A stretch of DNA of 61,468 nt, taken from the NCBI GenBank assembly GCA_027946555.1, contig JAPEVC010000213.1, forward strand, positions 1-61,468. The letters run 5' to 3'. Shown piece after piece: positions 35,201 through 46,781 of this stretch. Source of the DNA: Gnomoniopsis sp. IMI 355080. Taxonomy: Eukaryota; Ascomycota; Sordariomycetes; Diaporthales; Gnomoniaceae. The notes beneath the pieces are model-generated. The model searched no databases and was not told the DNA's origin. It saw only the letters and a program-made list of their open reading frames with translations. Made by a program: the position numbers and the translations under genes. Each line of letters opens with the position of its first letter. Position 1 is the first letter of the stretch.

Positions 35201-37415
35201 CTATTATTTATTAGCTTTGATGCTGATGGGGGCGATGTAGCAGAGTACTTACAGACTGGTCGGACGTATTGCTTGAGAGCCTGATGAAACGGCGTCTCGG
35301 TGTTGCGTTCGCCCCAGACTTGTCGAAAGAGAGATGAAAGTAATTTCAGGAGAGGCCCATATGCCGTCCTCCTGGCCGTGTCGAACTTCGCTGTGGCACA
35401 ATAACCACTCCGTCTTACCTCTGAAAGGACGCTCTGCACCAGACAACTCTTGCCCAGCCCTCCAGCCCCAGCGATAGTTACTACTTCGCAGTGTCCTCGC
35501 CGACGAAACTTTGCGTTGCCCAATTGTCGTGACAGGCTAGACGAAGATTCCGCTGGTCCAAGCCGAGAGTCGTCCCCTAGGCTGTTCACCAGGCTTCTTG
35601 TCTCGAGAGAAATCGACTGGTGCCGATCCCACGGCTTCATGGACGTTCGATTGATTGGGGTGATGAGGTCTCCCGAGAGCGGAGGTTGAGAGTCGGCAGA
35701 GTAGACCGAGGGTATGATGCTGTTCCGCGACTTGGGTTCAGAGGCATTGGTGTACGAGCCGCTGTGTCTATTGCCGCCCCCATCGGAACTTGCTCCTTCA
35801 CTAGCAGACAAGTCACCCGCGTCGAAGAAATCGTTGGAAAGATTCGAACCATCGCTAAATCGACTTGTCGTCCCTCGTTGATTCATGGCGTGGGATTTGG
35901 CGATGCGCTCAATCACCTTCAAGAGCTCTGTTCGCTCTTTCTGTCGCCCGATCATCACAGACGGGAGCATGAAAAACGACGAAACATCTCTTGACGCAAT
36001 GCGCCATCCGTTCATCGCCTGCCAATTGCCTTCAAGAAGGAATTCTTGAACCTTTACCAGGTCATGACACAAACCACTGGCGGAATGATAGCGGTCAGCT
36101 ACGTTTTTCGCCGTGCATTTCTGAATGATCTTCCCGAGCACTTCAGGCACGTCCTACACGTTCATATTAGTCATGAGATGACATGGTAACAGCAGGGAAT
36201 ACGGCACGAGATCTGAGTTTATATAGCTTCCAGATACTCGTACCTCTGGACGGAGAATATGGACAGAAATGGGATAAATACCAATCTGATATCGGAGACG
36301 ATCGGAATTCTCTTGCCCAGGACTCCTTGGACGATATCCAATGGGGTGTCTCCATCAAACACAGGTTGTTGTGTCAATAGGGTCCAAAAAAGGACACCGA
36401 GACTGTAAATGTCGGTCCTTGCGTCGGGTTCTGCTGGCATGCGCCCGGTTTGCTCCGGGCTGATGTAAAGCAGCTTGTTCTTCGCGCCAATCTCTTTCGA
36501 TAAGCTTGACCATCCCGTACTCGTCAGCCCGTGCTCGAAAGACCGCAGCCCTGGGCCAACGATAACTAATTTCACCTTGGCCGTCTCCTCAATGAAATGA
36601 AAACTGTCGCCTCTGATCTCTCCGTGAATTATGCCCACGCCATGGTGTATCATCTCAAGGCATTGCGTTGCGCCAATGGCGAAATCGAGGAAGGTGTTCA
36701 GTTTGATGGGTGACTCGAGCTGGGGATTGTCGCGGATGTAGGCTGTCCATCTGTCTCCAGCTTTGCGCGCGTAGTAGAAAGCCGGACCTAGGTGCATGAT
36801 CTTGGGTAGTATATTCTCGCCAGGGTCTTGATAGATCGCAACAACAACCTGACCTCGATCACCCGGATGGGGCGTGAGCCTGATCAATTCGAGTGGTTTG
36901 ATGATATGATCTTGATTTGGATCTGCCGTTGCGAGGAGGTTCTTCATCATGTGGAACACCCGTTCTTCGCGTAGGACATGGTACGAGACCTTGGCTATGA
37001 TCGGCTCCTCCACCACCGCACCTGTAGACGATTCATCGTCGGTGCTGGCCTCGCTGTGAGGGCTCTTCGATACGACCGAGGCGGGTGGTTCGGACGGCGA
37101 AACTCCGGTCGAGCTCGAAAAACCTCTGGCAGGACTGGCTGAGTGCTGGCTGGAATATCTCGGCGCAAAACGCGTGCCCCAGAAATGCCTTTTTGGAGCA
37201 CAATCAAGTCAGCATAGACCAAGCAAGACCCATCGCCCCAAACAGTAGGGACAGAAGTGCGCACAGCAGAGCAGGGTCGGGATCGCATACCAGTTGTCAT
37301 AGCTGGAGTGTGCAGGAGGCCTCGACTCGTCCCAAGCATAGCCAGCAATCTGTGATAGTCTCTCGAAGATGCGAACGGGAGGGTCGAGCGCCGAGCCGAA
37401 GTCCTCGTCTCCCAT
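29244..37415 (-). CDS. Group X hybrid histidine kinase with degenerate N-terminal kinase-like domain (S. pombe Mak2/Mak3 type)
   Basis: Ten exons encode 2463 residues: 37415-37291, 37188-36282, 36153-35253, 35200-33749, 33669-32205, 32139-31539, 31470-31394, 31298-30875, 30778-30151 and 30055-29244. The domain order is a protein-kinase-like domain (about 90-400), an AAA-type ATPase with Walker A GAGGLGKS near 573, a TPR-like helical region (about 1000-1600), a GAF domain (about 1640-1870), a coiled coil, HisKA with the phospho-acceptor in NVSHELRTPLNG (His near 1926), HATPase_c with N box (NLISNSLKF) and G boxes (DTGIGIS; GGSGLGLS), and a receiver domain with the phospho-Asp in LMDVQMPVMDG (near 2247) and the conserved Lys in LAKPV. 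It should feed a fungal phosphorelay through Ypd1, in oxidative or other stress sensing as for the S. pombe Mak kinases. The kinase-like domain lacks the catalytic Asp residues. Intron 7 has a GC donor. ATG 37415 is the first ATG in the frame. Confidence 0.95.
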
Positions 37416-39262
37416 CGTGGGAGAGGGCGCCGGCCTTCGAGGTATTGGGAAGTTGAGAGGCACGCAATCTTAGTCGCAGAGTGGTCTCGGCCTGTTCGAA
37501 CTCATGGCTCCAGGAGGAAGTATTGTGTAAAAAGCTGGCTTGCGAACGCCCCGATGGTCCAGACGCGTGGTGGTCGGACTCGCTGGTGATGTTTGTGCGC
37601 AGATGGGTGAGTGAAAAACGAACGGCAGGACAAATGACGATGTTCCGACAATGCTTTCGCCCTCTATCTTGTCCTAGCTCCCCACTTGCACTTGGAGGAA
37701 GAGGAGTTGCAGGCTCGGCATGCGATGACCTAACTCGAGGTGACGGGAACAGGGGCTCTTGCCGGCCCGGGGGCTCCCAGGTTCTTCTTGTGTGCGGCTT
37801 ACAAGCAGTTCAGCCCTGCCAGAGTCTAGAGCCTAGAGGCGACGGTCGGGAACTGCAATCAATTTGCACCGTAGAAGTGCGCAAAGGAAACCGTACACCT
37901 CAAAACATATTATGATATAATCACAACATACCGAAGTACTGTACCAAGCCGTTTTGAAAACACCGCTGATGATTCCATATTGTATTATCCCATGAGCGAT
38001 CATCCCGCAAGTGATTATACCAAAGATGAGTGTCCTGTGGTTGATTGCCCCATAGATGTGATCCCATCGGTGATTGTCATGCAAATGATTATAGTGTCAC
38101 CGTCGCAGCAAATTCGCGTAGACCGCTGACCCGTGACGTAGGATGATCTGACTGCATTAACATGAATTGCTATGGTCTCGTTAGAGGAATCATACCTATC
38201 CAAAATGATCAAAAAAATGTTTACAATAGGATTGGCTCGCATTATCAGCAGCATTGACACATGAAACTTGACACAGTACTAGTAATCGTTCTTCAGAGTC
38301 GTGAAATATGCGTACAATGGCTTCACCTGCAACATGGTATTACGAAACTGTTCTGAAAGTTTAAACAAATCGCTACACTCACAGACGTCAAAACTTGTAC
38401 TCTCAACTTTGCTTGGCCCAGTCCTCTGCGCTGGGAAAATGAAGTCCAACGTTGCCTGATTATTCGAACTTCTCCGCACACTACTGGAAATGGGGCAATT
38501 GCATGAACATGTGCTGTATTCTACGTATTATTGTCCTCTACCGGTAGTAGCATCACAGTCAAACCCCCAAATGACACTATAGATCTTCGGTCTGCTTGTC
38601 TGACATTCTGGAGTGGCCAGGGCCTGTCGCTTGTTACTGCCCACACGTATATATCTCAACAAAGGTCTACTGGTACCTTCAACTCGAAACGATTCCAGCC
38701 AGAGCGCGATACTGAGGCTGTGCGAGTTGTGGTGAGTATGACTGCAGGCTGCGGCTCCAAATTGTAGCCTCACAGTTGCAATGCTGCAAGTACAAGACAG
38801 GTAGGTCTAGAACAAACTGCAGGCAACACGAACGACTTCAGCACACGTAATGTCACACTGCAAGGGAAAGCCTCCTCCACATGGGAAACGCCGCATGGGC
38901 GAATACTGAACGACAATAAAAATCTCTATGTCTATCTAGTCGAGTGTGTTTTGTATGTATCGAGAATCTGTGTATAGCCATCTAGCTGCCTATGTCCCTA
39001 TCTTCTCTACCCGACCTCTTACCCATCCCACTTGGCGACGTAGGTTCCAGCGTGGGGAGTGAGTGCCACACAAGTACGGTTATGGGATTTCCATGCTCTA
39101 GTTAGCCAGGTGACAGCAGTTGGAATATATTTCCTTTAAAGCTGTCAAAAAATCAACCGTTCCGTCTTGAGATTTCCATGCAACTCCTAGCCCGAATCTA
39201 CCAAAACCCGCCGGTGCTTTTCAATCATCATACATGTGCTCGGAAGACGCTGTGGACCAAGT
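37416..39262. other. 1.85 kb intergenic stretch between the histidine kinase start and the UGM stop
   Basis: No gene is supported. It contains the degenerate 15-bp tandem repeat listed separately. The part next to 37416 is the likely promoter of the histidine kinase. Confidence 0.6.
37973..38091. repeat. Degenerate 15-bp tandem repeat, about eight units
   Basis: Successive 15-bp units fit a loose consensus TCCCATNNGTGATTA: for example TCCCATGAGCGATCA at 37988, TCCCGCAAGTGATTA at 38003, TCCTGTGGTTGATTG at 38033 and TCCCATCGGTGATTG at 38062. One unit (38048-38061) is 14 bp. On the minus strand the array lies in an 83-codon open frame, 38084-37833, where it reads as a five-residue repeat (GIITC, GMIAH, GIIQY, GIISG). 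Confidence 0.7.
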
Positions 39263-41157
39263 TTACTTGGTGTGGGAAGCAAGCTCAGTAGGGGGCTTGA
39301 AAAAGGCGTAGGACTGTTCCAACCGGCGCTCGTTGTTCTGACGACCGTTGACAAAATCGGGATAATTTAAGCTGAGCTCAACAGCGCCGTTGACGATGTT
39401 ATCGGCAGCCTCAACACCCAGCATGAAGGAGTGGTCCTGGTTGCCGACCTCGTACTTCCAGCTACCAAAGCGACCACGGGAGTAGATGTCCTTGGCCTGC
39501 AGCTTGGGCAGGAGCTCGGCTAGCACACCGTTGCGCTCGATGGCGGGTGTGGGGTAGCCGTGGTAGAACTTGCGGTGATACGTGGAGACGATTTCGTCCT
39601 CGGGCATGATCATCTCGGTGTTGATCAGACCCTGGATGCAGTCCTTCAAAAGGTTCTCCTCGTCCACGGGCTTCATGGTGGACTGAGACACCTCCAACAT
39701 GATCGACCAGTAAGGACCCTCCTTGGCCTCGCTTGACGCAGCCTTGCTGCCGTTGGCCAAGTACAGAGTCGGGAGCTTGGCATCCTTCTGGGGCTGGTTG
39801 TAGGGGGAGTAGTTTGAGAAAATGGTGGCACGGTAGAAGGGGCAGTTGTCCTCGGGGAAATAGAGCTGTGTATCATCTTAATTAGCATACAATGGTCGGA
39901 CAGCGCATTTGGAGCGTCAACTTACCCAGCACTTGTCACCAATGCGGTCAGGACGTCCGCCGCGGAGACCAACACCAATCACGTGTGTGGAGGAGAAGTA
40001 AAGACCCTTGGAAATGGTCTGGAGCTCCTGGTCACCCATCTTCTCAACCAGCTGGTCCACGTTCATGGTGGAGATCAGCTTCTTGTAGCCAATAGTGCTG
40101 CCGTCGCCCATGGTCACAATCTTCTTATCGGCATCGACTTTGGTGACTTCGCCCTTCTTGCCAAAGATCTTCTTCTCCTTGGGCAGAGTGTTGGCAACAG
40201 CAATCCAGATGCCACCAGTACCGTCACGGGCAGGGAAACGGAAGGTAGCGTTGGGGCCCCAGTTACCAGCGGTCTTGTTAAGAATAATGTTCTTGGCGAT
40301 CTGCTTGACGGCAGGAGCGGCCACACGCTCGCCGAGCCAGTCGGAGCCCATCTGGCAGTCCAGTCAGTGCCTTTTCCCGAGCTTCATGTACACGAAGAGC
40401 AGCCACATACCTTTGTGGTGGGAACAGCCCAAACCTTGTAATTGTATGGGCGCATGAAGATGTCGGCAATGTGGGTACCCATCTGTCGCACAATCCACTC
40501 GTCGAAGTTCTTGGGCTTCGTCTTGGTAACTGCGGCATCGAGAGAAGCATCGATGAGACCATCCATGCACGCAACCTGGTCCTCCTTGGGCAGCATGGAA
40601 ATGTTGTTCTGGAACGGGTAAGGAACCCACAGGCCCTTGTAGCGGACGTAGGAAATACGTTGGTGGTTGAACCAGTCGTCCTCCTTGGGCAGAGCCTCAT
40701 CGAGGCAGTCATCAAAATACTTGTAGTGGGAGAAGATTACGTGACCGCCGACATCGTACAGCTGTCATTTGCTTCATTAGCCTTGGTCACCATTTGTTCA
40801 GCCAGAAGGATCGGAAACTTACGAAGCCCTCAGGAGTAACATCGGTAGCCGCGAGACCACCAGCCTTGTCGCCCGAGTCCACAATCAACCACGAGGGGCC
40901 GTTCTAGATGTTGTCGTGATTAGTTTGCGCCATTGGAAGCCAAGCAGTCGGTGATGACGGGTAGCGAGGCTTACAATGTGATTGAGGCGCTTGGCAGCAC
41001 CCAGACCCGTGGGGCCCATGCCGATAACGAGGACATCGACGTTGCTGTAGAGTTTGAAAGTGGTGAGCATAAATGCTTTCAATGTTGCGATTCCACCTGA
41101 GCTGGACACATCGAAACCAAGGCAATCGGAAGCACGGTAAACTTACACGTCAGCCAT
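39263..41157 (-). CDS. glfA: UDP-galactopyranose mutase
   Basis: This flavoenzyme interconverts UDP-galactopyranose and UDP-galactofuranose, the donor for cell-wall galactofuranose in fungi. Six exons, 41157-41147, 41044-40975, 40903-40823, 40761-40411, 40351-39926 and 39865-39263, encode 513 residues, close to the ~510 of the Aspergillus enzyme. The FAD-binding motif VIGMGPTGLG lies at residues 10-19. Family segments include DSGDKAGGLA, YDVGGHVIFSHYKYFDD, VRYKGLWVPYPFQNN, MRPYNYKVWAVP, MGSDWLGERVA, RFPARDGTGGIW, YFPEDNCPFYRATIFSNYSP and GRFGSWKYEVGNQDHS. The first coding exon is only 11 nt, ending inside codon 4. It is confirmed because the joined product starts MADVNVDVLVIG in the expected way. 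All introns have GTAAGT, GTAAGC or GTATGT donors. A putative nucleotide-sugar transporter lies 4.2 kb away on the other strand. Confidence 0.97.
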
Positions 41158-44100
41158 TTTGAGTGCTTGTAAGAAGTGGTAACAAGACGACTATTAGAAG
41201 AGAATGGAAAAGAGAGGCTGTACTGCTCGCGACGATTGGGCGCGAAGACAGGCGGCGGTATGAGGTGGAATGCGATGCGATGAGGTCAACAGAGCAAGTC
41301 GAAAATAACAGATCGCAAAGAGATGCGTTGTTGAGGGGATGACTAGTAATAGAATCTCTTGAGCTTCTTCGCTAGGGACGTGGACCGTGGACCGTGGACC
41401 TTGGAGGAGGTGGAGCGGCCACAGGTAGACCCCGGCCAAAAAGAAAAGGGGAATTTGTCTTGGAGGGGTTGATGCGTCGTCGGTAAAATTGGACTGGGGC
41501 AGGGATGTAAGCCTCCACACACCCACGTCCAGACCTGAGAGCAGCTGTATTTGAGACCGACAAGGCTTGTCCCACGCCTCACTACCCACACCCACGTTCC
41601 CGATAAGCTGTTCTGGCTGTTCAACAGCGGCCCTGTCTGATGAAAATCGTGGACGTCAGTACATACCGCAGCCCAGGAACCTTTCCCATTGGTATTTTCT
41701 TTCGCGTCGGGTCTGTTCCGCTAACTTAATTCGCCTGCAGGTAGCCTTTCCAGGAAACAATAATCCACCTACAGCTGGCAATTAGGGCTCTGCCAGCGCT
41801 ACTACTATATACGGAATGTCCACATAGTGCACGAGCAGCCTGCGCGTGGACGCGGAGGGCGTGCGTACATAGGCGTAAAAATACATGCAAAGTTTTGAAA
41901 CTTGGCACCGCAGGGCCCATGCACTCGTGTCAGTAGAAGATGTGGATCGTCGCGGGGATTCTATTCGTCACCGTCAATTGCACCTCCAACATCAACCTCG
42001 TGGTCGTGCAGATGCTGACTGTGGCGGTGACAGTCCATACCAGTCGAGATGTTTGAGGTTTTGAGGATTTCTGGCCCCTAATAGGCCGCTACCATCCAAT
42101 GGTGACATGCCTTTGGCAAGAGGCGACCCTCTTTGGGTCCGCTCTTGTGCAAGGACACGGGCTCGGTCAGCAAGAGTCAAGATGCTTTGCTGCTTTGTGG
42201 CAAACGGTACCCTATCGATCGAAGCATCTCGCATATTCCTCGAGCACAACGGAACACCACATCGCCTGTTGTAGCTGTGTCAACCAGGTGCTTCACCGGG
42301 GCAGCCGGGGCCACCAGATTGAGCCGACAAAGGCAAGCTTATCCAGATGTGGAGGGCAGTGTCGCCTATCATTTCTTTTATTGCTACCGTGGCTATTAAT
42401 GTTAAAATCTCCCGTGTCTACTTTTGGCAAAGCAAGCTGTCCGGGAAGAGGCATCATGGATACTATGTACACATCGCCGACAAAGATACAGCTTGTTTTC
42501 AGCCAACGGAAATCAATGGCTTGCTGCAAGGTGACGGGTATCTAATTTCCAGACGGATGAGCTGTCTTTCCCCGTCGCCTGTCCTGTCATTGATTGGATT
42601 TGCCCGGTTGTCAATTTTCATAGTGTAACCTTTGTTGATAGTCCCCGGCACATGTAATTTCCTACTAAATGAGCTATTGCATATGACAATAATACCTCTC
42701 GCACCCCGGTGCTCATCGGACCGTGCAACAGAATAAAAACAAGTAATGTATCATTTAAGACAGAAGCAAAAGCTTTGTCACGGGTAGATTGAAGCCTTTA
42801 CATGGTAGATCATTTTAGATTCTTCTATTTAGCAGTTGTCTCGAACCTCCGTGGCCAATCCGGAACAGTGCTGGGCCAGCCATTCAGCCACGCATATGGG
42901 ATCGCATGCAACTTGTCCTAGGCCTTTTTTTTGTGGGTGCCACAGCGTGGGTTTTGTCATGGATGGCATGCGTCTTATATTCTGAACATGATTTTATTTA
43001 GATGAAGATCCTACGGTTTGCTGATCTGGTTTCACCATTGAAGATCAGCATCTGGATAATATCGACTTCCCACTTTCGGTCTAGATTATCCATTTTTGGG
43101 AAGCTTGGCCGTTGTCAATTTGATGAAAACCTCAGTAGCTATGCGGCTATGCGGCTCTTCCTCGAAGTTCGCTACGTGGACCCTGTGGAAGAGTCCCTCG
43201 TCCTTCCCGGCTTGGCCTGGTTTGCCAGCCCACGCGCCGCGCCAGACACCAAAGATCAGCCGCCCCACACGCGGGAAGCTAATCTTATTGCTTGTTCCGG
43301 GCCGCGGCGGCGAGGTCTTGCAATTGTAAGACTTTGCTAGTCTCAATGTACGGGAAAGAGTATCTCGAGGATGCTGCTATACGTCTTCCATGCCTCGGGC
43401 TGTAAAACTTCTATAGACCAGTCCATGACTCGGTGGTACTGAGGCGGTGCGACTCAGCATCTAACCTGCAACAGTTCTGTCGGAAATTCTATTTTTAAGC
43501 CACTGGTGCATGCCCGGGTAGCGACCAATTACCTACTTTAGTAGGCCCTCGCCACCAATGGTAGTCCCATAAATCAGGATCAATGATGCGGCTGGATTGT
43601 TAGTAAAGTGCGAAGGAGACCATCGGAAGACGGGGGCTGAATCAGTAGTACGCAGTACTGCGCATTACGTGGAAGGCTGGGTATGACTTTTTTTTTCCCG
43701 GGTGGATGTTGGTGTTATAGGGTATACTAGCAAACTGGGTAATAGTAAGCACCTCGTATGTAGCCATACGAACACCGACCCGGACTTGCCTGCTTCAGTC
43801 GAAGGCCGACCACTAAGCATTGATCGCTCTTCAAGTGGCTCACCGTGAAGCCTCCGTAGGTAGGAAGCCAGCGACAACAAGATACTATAGCCTAGACGTG
43901 GTCGGCCGTGCTAGCCTTTGGGGAGCCTCCGCATACTGTGCCGTCGGTGCAGCGGGAGGATGAAACTTTTCGGAGATCGTCATCCAATTGCCGGCTCACT
44001 CCGCGATACATCTTGCACGGAAATAATAATTTTGTGTGAACGGATATGTGACAAGATGTCATTTAAATCTTCAAGCCTTGGCATCCAGATCTTCGGATTT

Positions 44101-45366
44101 GATGATGCCTATTGACATGCGGGGTATTGCAGGTTGTGCGTTGTCGGCACTCCATCTCAGCGGTGAGGCTGGAAGTTGCAATTGAGGAGGCTGAAAGCGA
44201 GAGTTGTCTGTCGATCATTACTTTGAAGTTGTCGCCGGATCAAGGGGATCAGATATCGAGCAAGTCAGGTCTGACAGTAGGGTTTAAGTCGACTCGCATC
44301 GGCCAAGGCCGAGGGCAAAAAGCTGTCGTCATCGTCGATTCGAGATTTTCCGTGTATGTGATAAGTGAGGTTAACGTTTCGGTCCCTCCCTTTCCCCTCT
44401 TCATGAGAACCGATACTGTGGTAGCCAGTTGATACTAGATAGGTACCTACTTACGATGGGTGATTACCACAAGTTCCTTGATTCCTTGTTTGGGGAATGC
44501 ATACAAATTAACATAGAGGTTCATGACACAATCCTACCATACAGGTAGCAAGAAATATACTGCTTGTATGTATACTGTAGATTTGCCACAACACACACCA
44601 CAACCTCGCTCCGGCCTGTCAAATTACACACCTCCTGGGTAATACAGCGTGGGCCAGATTTCGCCATAATGGCGCCGTGCCGCACGGATCAGAATTGTCC
44701 ACACAAGTTCATTTTTGGGGGTGGCATTGAATCTCACAGACCCTTGTACACGACCCCCACACCCCCTGCACGGCCATGAAATAGGGGCTCCCCGTTTTCT
44801 GTGCGCTAGCATATCGAATTGACGGCAGCCGCCAGGTGCCTTCCAAGGTTGGTGCATGTGCAAGTGGGTGCTGGGTCAATCAACCCGCTGGCCAACTTTC
44901 TAGTAGATTGCCGGTTCCAAGGCTGTGCGACTTGCGACTGCGACTGGGGACCTGAATGGATATTTCCTTCACACACCTGTCCTTCTCCATCCTCCCTTTT
45001 ATTTTCTCCTATCCTCCAAAGTAGGCATAGACCTTGTTACGGCTGTATATCCCAGTCAGGACAAGTCTCTTTCTCCCGTCTGATTCCAAAAGGACCGGGC
45101 AACCTCAACTTGGACCTTTGTGCTCAACACCTTCTTCCTCCTCGTCCGTCTTATTAGCCTATTTTTTTTTCCTGCAAGGCCTGGGCTGACCCAATCAACT
45201 CTAATCGCCGTCCACTCGTTAACTTTTCCATTCTCAATTGATACCCTTTGCGACAAGCTTTTGTCGACCTGCGCGCAACAGCGACGCCTTTTAATCCCAA
45301 AACCACACTTACCCTACTTCCGCGCGCTCGCTCGTGGCCTCGGACTCAAACTCACCAACAGTCAAG
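41158..45366. other. 4.2 kb divergent intergenic stretch (UGM / transporter)
   Basis: No gene could be supported on either strand. The middle (about 42.6-44.5 kb) is comparatively AT-rich with only short open frames. TAGGTACCTAC occurs near 44439. The final 400 bp before 45367 are CT-rich with TTTTTTTTCCTG tracts, as expected for a strongly transcribed gene's leader. The large gap could hold an unrecognised lineage-specific gene or relic DNA. Confidence 0.55.
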
Positions 45367-46781
45367 ATGGCCGAAAAAGAGCGCACGTCTGGCGACATCG
45401 TCAGAGAGCAGGAGCCAGTCCTGCCAACTGTCAATCCTGACGCTCAAAGGTCCTCAAAGGGCCTGGGCTTCGAGATTCCTTCAGCTGTCTACGTCTGGTG
45501 AGTCGAGGCGCCTTGCCACAACTGATAGCTTTCAGCTTCTATTTGCTGACGACGAGTTCGACGCGCAGTGTCTGGATCAGCTTGAGTTCATCCGTCATCT
45601 TGTTCAACAAATGGATTCTCGATACCCTCAACTTCCGTACGTTCGGCCCGCACAGCCCTCAATCCACCTACCCGCTGCCACGTGCGACTGACTGAGACAA
45701 ATTTGCAGACTATCCCGTCCTTCTGACGACCTACCACTTGATCTTCTCAACCATCATGACCCAGATCTTGGCCCGCTACACCACATACCTCGATGGGCGC
45801 AAGTCGGTTAAGATGACGGGGCGCGTGTACTTGAGGGCCATTGTTCCCATCGGCGTCTTCTTCAGCTTGTCTCTGATCTGCAGCAACCTCACCTACCTGT
45901 ACCTGAGTGTTGCCTTCATTCAAATGCTAAAGGCCACCACCCCCGTTGCCGTGCTCCTTGCCGGCTGGGCACTGGGTGTCTCGTCGCCTAACCTGAAGAC
46001 TTTCCTCAATGTCTCCGCCATCGTGATTGGTGTCATCATTGCTTCGATTGGCGAGATCAAGTTCGACGTTATCGGCTTCATGTATCAGATGGCTGGTGTC
46101 GCCTTTGAGGCCATCCGTCTCACCATGGTCCAGCGTTTGCTGAGTGGCTCAGAGTTCAAGATGGACCCCCTGGTCTCCCTCTACTACTTTGCCCCTGTCT
46201 GCGCAGCCATCAACTTGGTTGTGGCTGTTTTCTGGGAGCTCCCAAAGGTTTCCATGGTCGATGTGTACAACGTTGGCCTGTTCACTTTCCTGCTTAACGG
46301 CATGGTTGCCTTCGGTCTGAACGTCTCCGTTGTCATGCTCGTAAGTCTTCACCGAACATGAGTTTTTAGCTGCGTCAAACTGACACGCTTTGTACAGATT
46401 GGCAAGACCTCTTCTCTTGTCCTTACGCTCTGCGGAGTCTTGAAGGACGTTCTTCTCGTGGTTGCCTCGATGCTTATCTGGGGCACCCAGGTCAGCGGTC
46501 TGCAATTCTTTGGCTACAGTATTGCCTTGATTGGTATGCTCTACTACAAGCTGGGAGCAGACCAACTCAAGGGTTACGCTGCTGAGGCCGCTCGTCAATG
46601 GTCCGAGCTCGGTAACACCCGACCAGTGCTGCGCAAGCTGATTCTCGTCGGCGGTGTGGTGACCCTCATCTTCCTGCTATTCGGCGGTGTTGCTCCGAGA
46701 TATGCGCCAGACTACGTCCCCAACGTGAACGAGATCTACAGCGCGGCCGCAAACAAGGTTTCGTCTTTCGGTACCGCATAG
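45367..46781 (+). CDS. Triose-phosphate-transporter-family nucleotide-sugar transporter (GlfB candidate)
   Basis: Four exons, 45367-45497, 45569-45636, 45709-46340 and 46398-46781, give 404 residues. Introns are 71, 72 and 57 nt with GTGAGT, GTACGT and GTAAGT donors. After a ~40-residue cytosolic leader there are about ten hydrophobic segments of a drug/metabolite-transporter fold. Conserved blocks of the TPT family are present: WISLSSSVILFNKWIL, LTTYHLIFSTIMTQ, YLYLSVAFIQMLKATTPV, IVIGVIIASIGEIKFD, EAIRLTMVQRLL, DPLVSLYYFAPVCA and IGKTSSLVLTLCGVLKD. The Lys-Ala-Thr-Thr-Pro-Val and Lys-Thr-Ser-Ser-Leu motifs are typical of Golgi/ER sugar-nucleotide antiporters. Its position near UDP-galactopyranose mutase suggests a UDP-galactofuranose transporter as in the Aspergillus fumigatus glfA/glfB pair. 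Substrate cannot be read from sequence, and other TPT paralogues exist in fungi. Confidence 0.9.
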
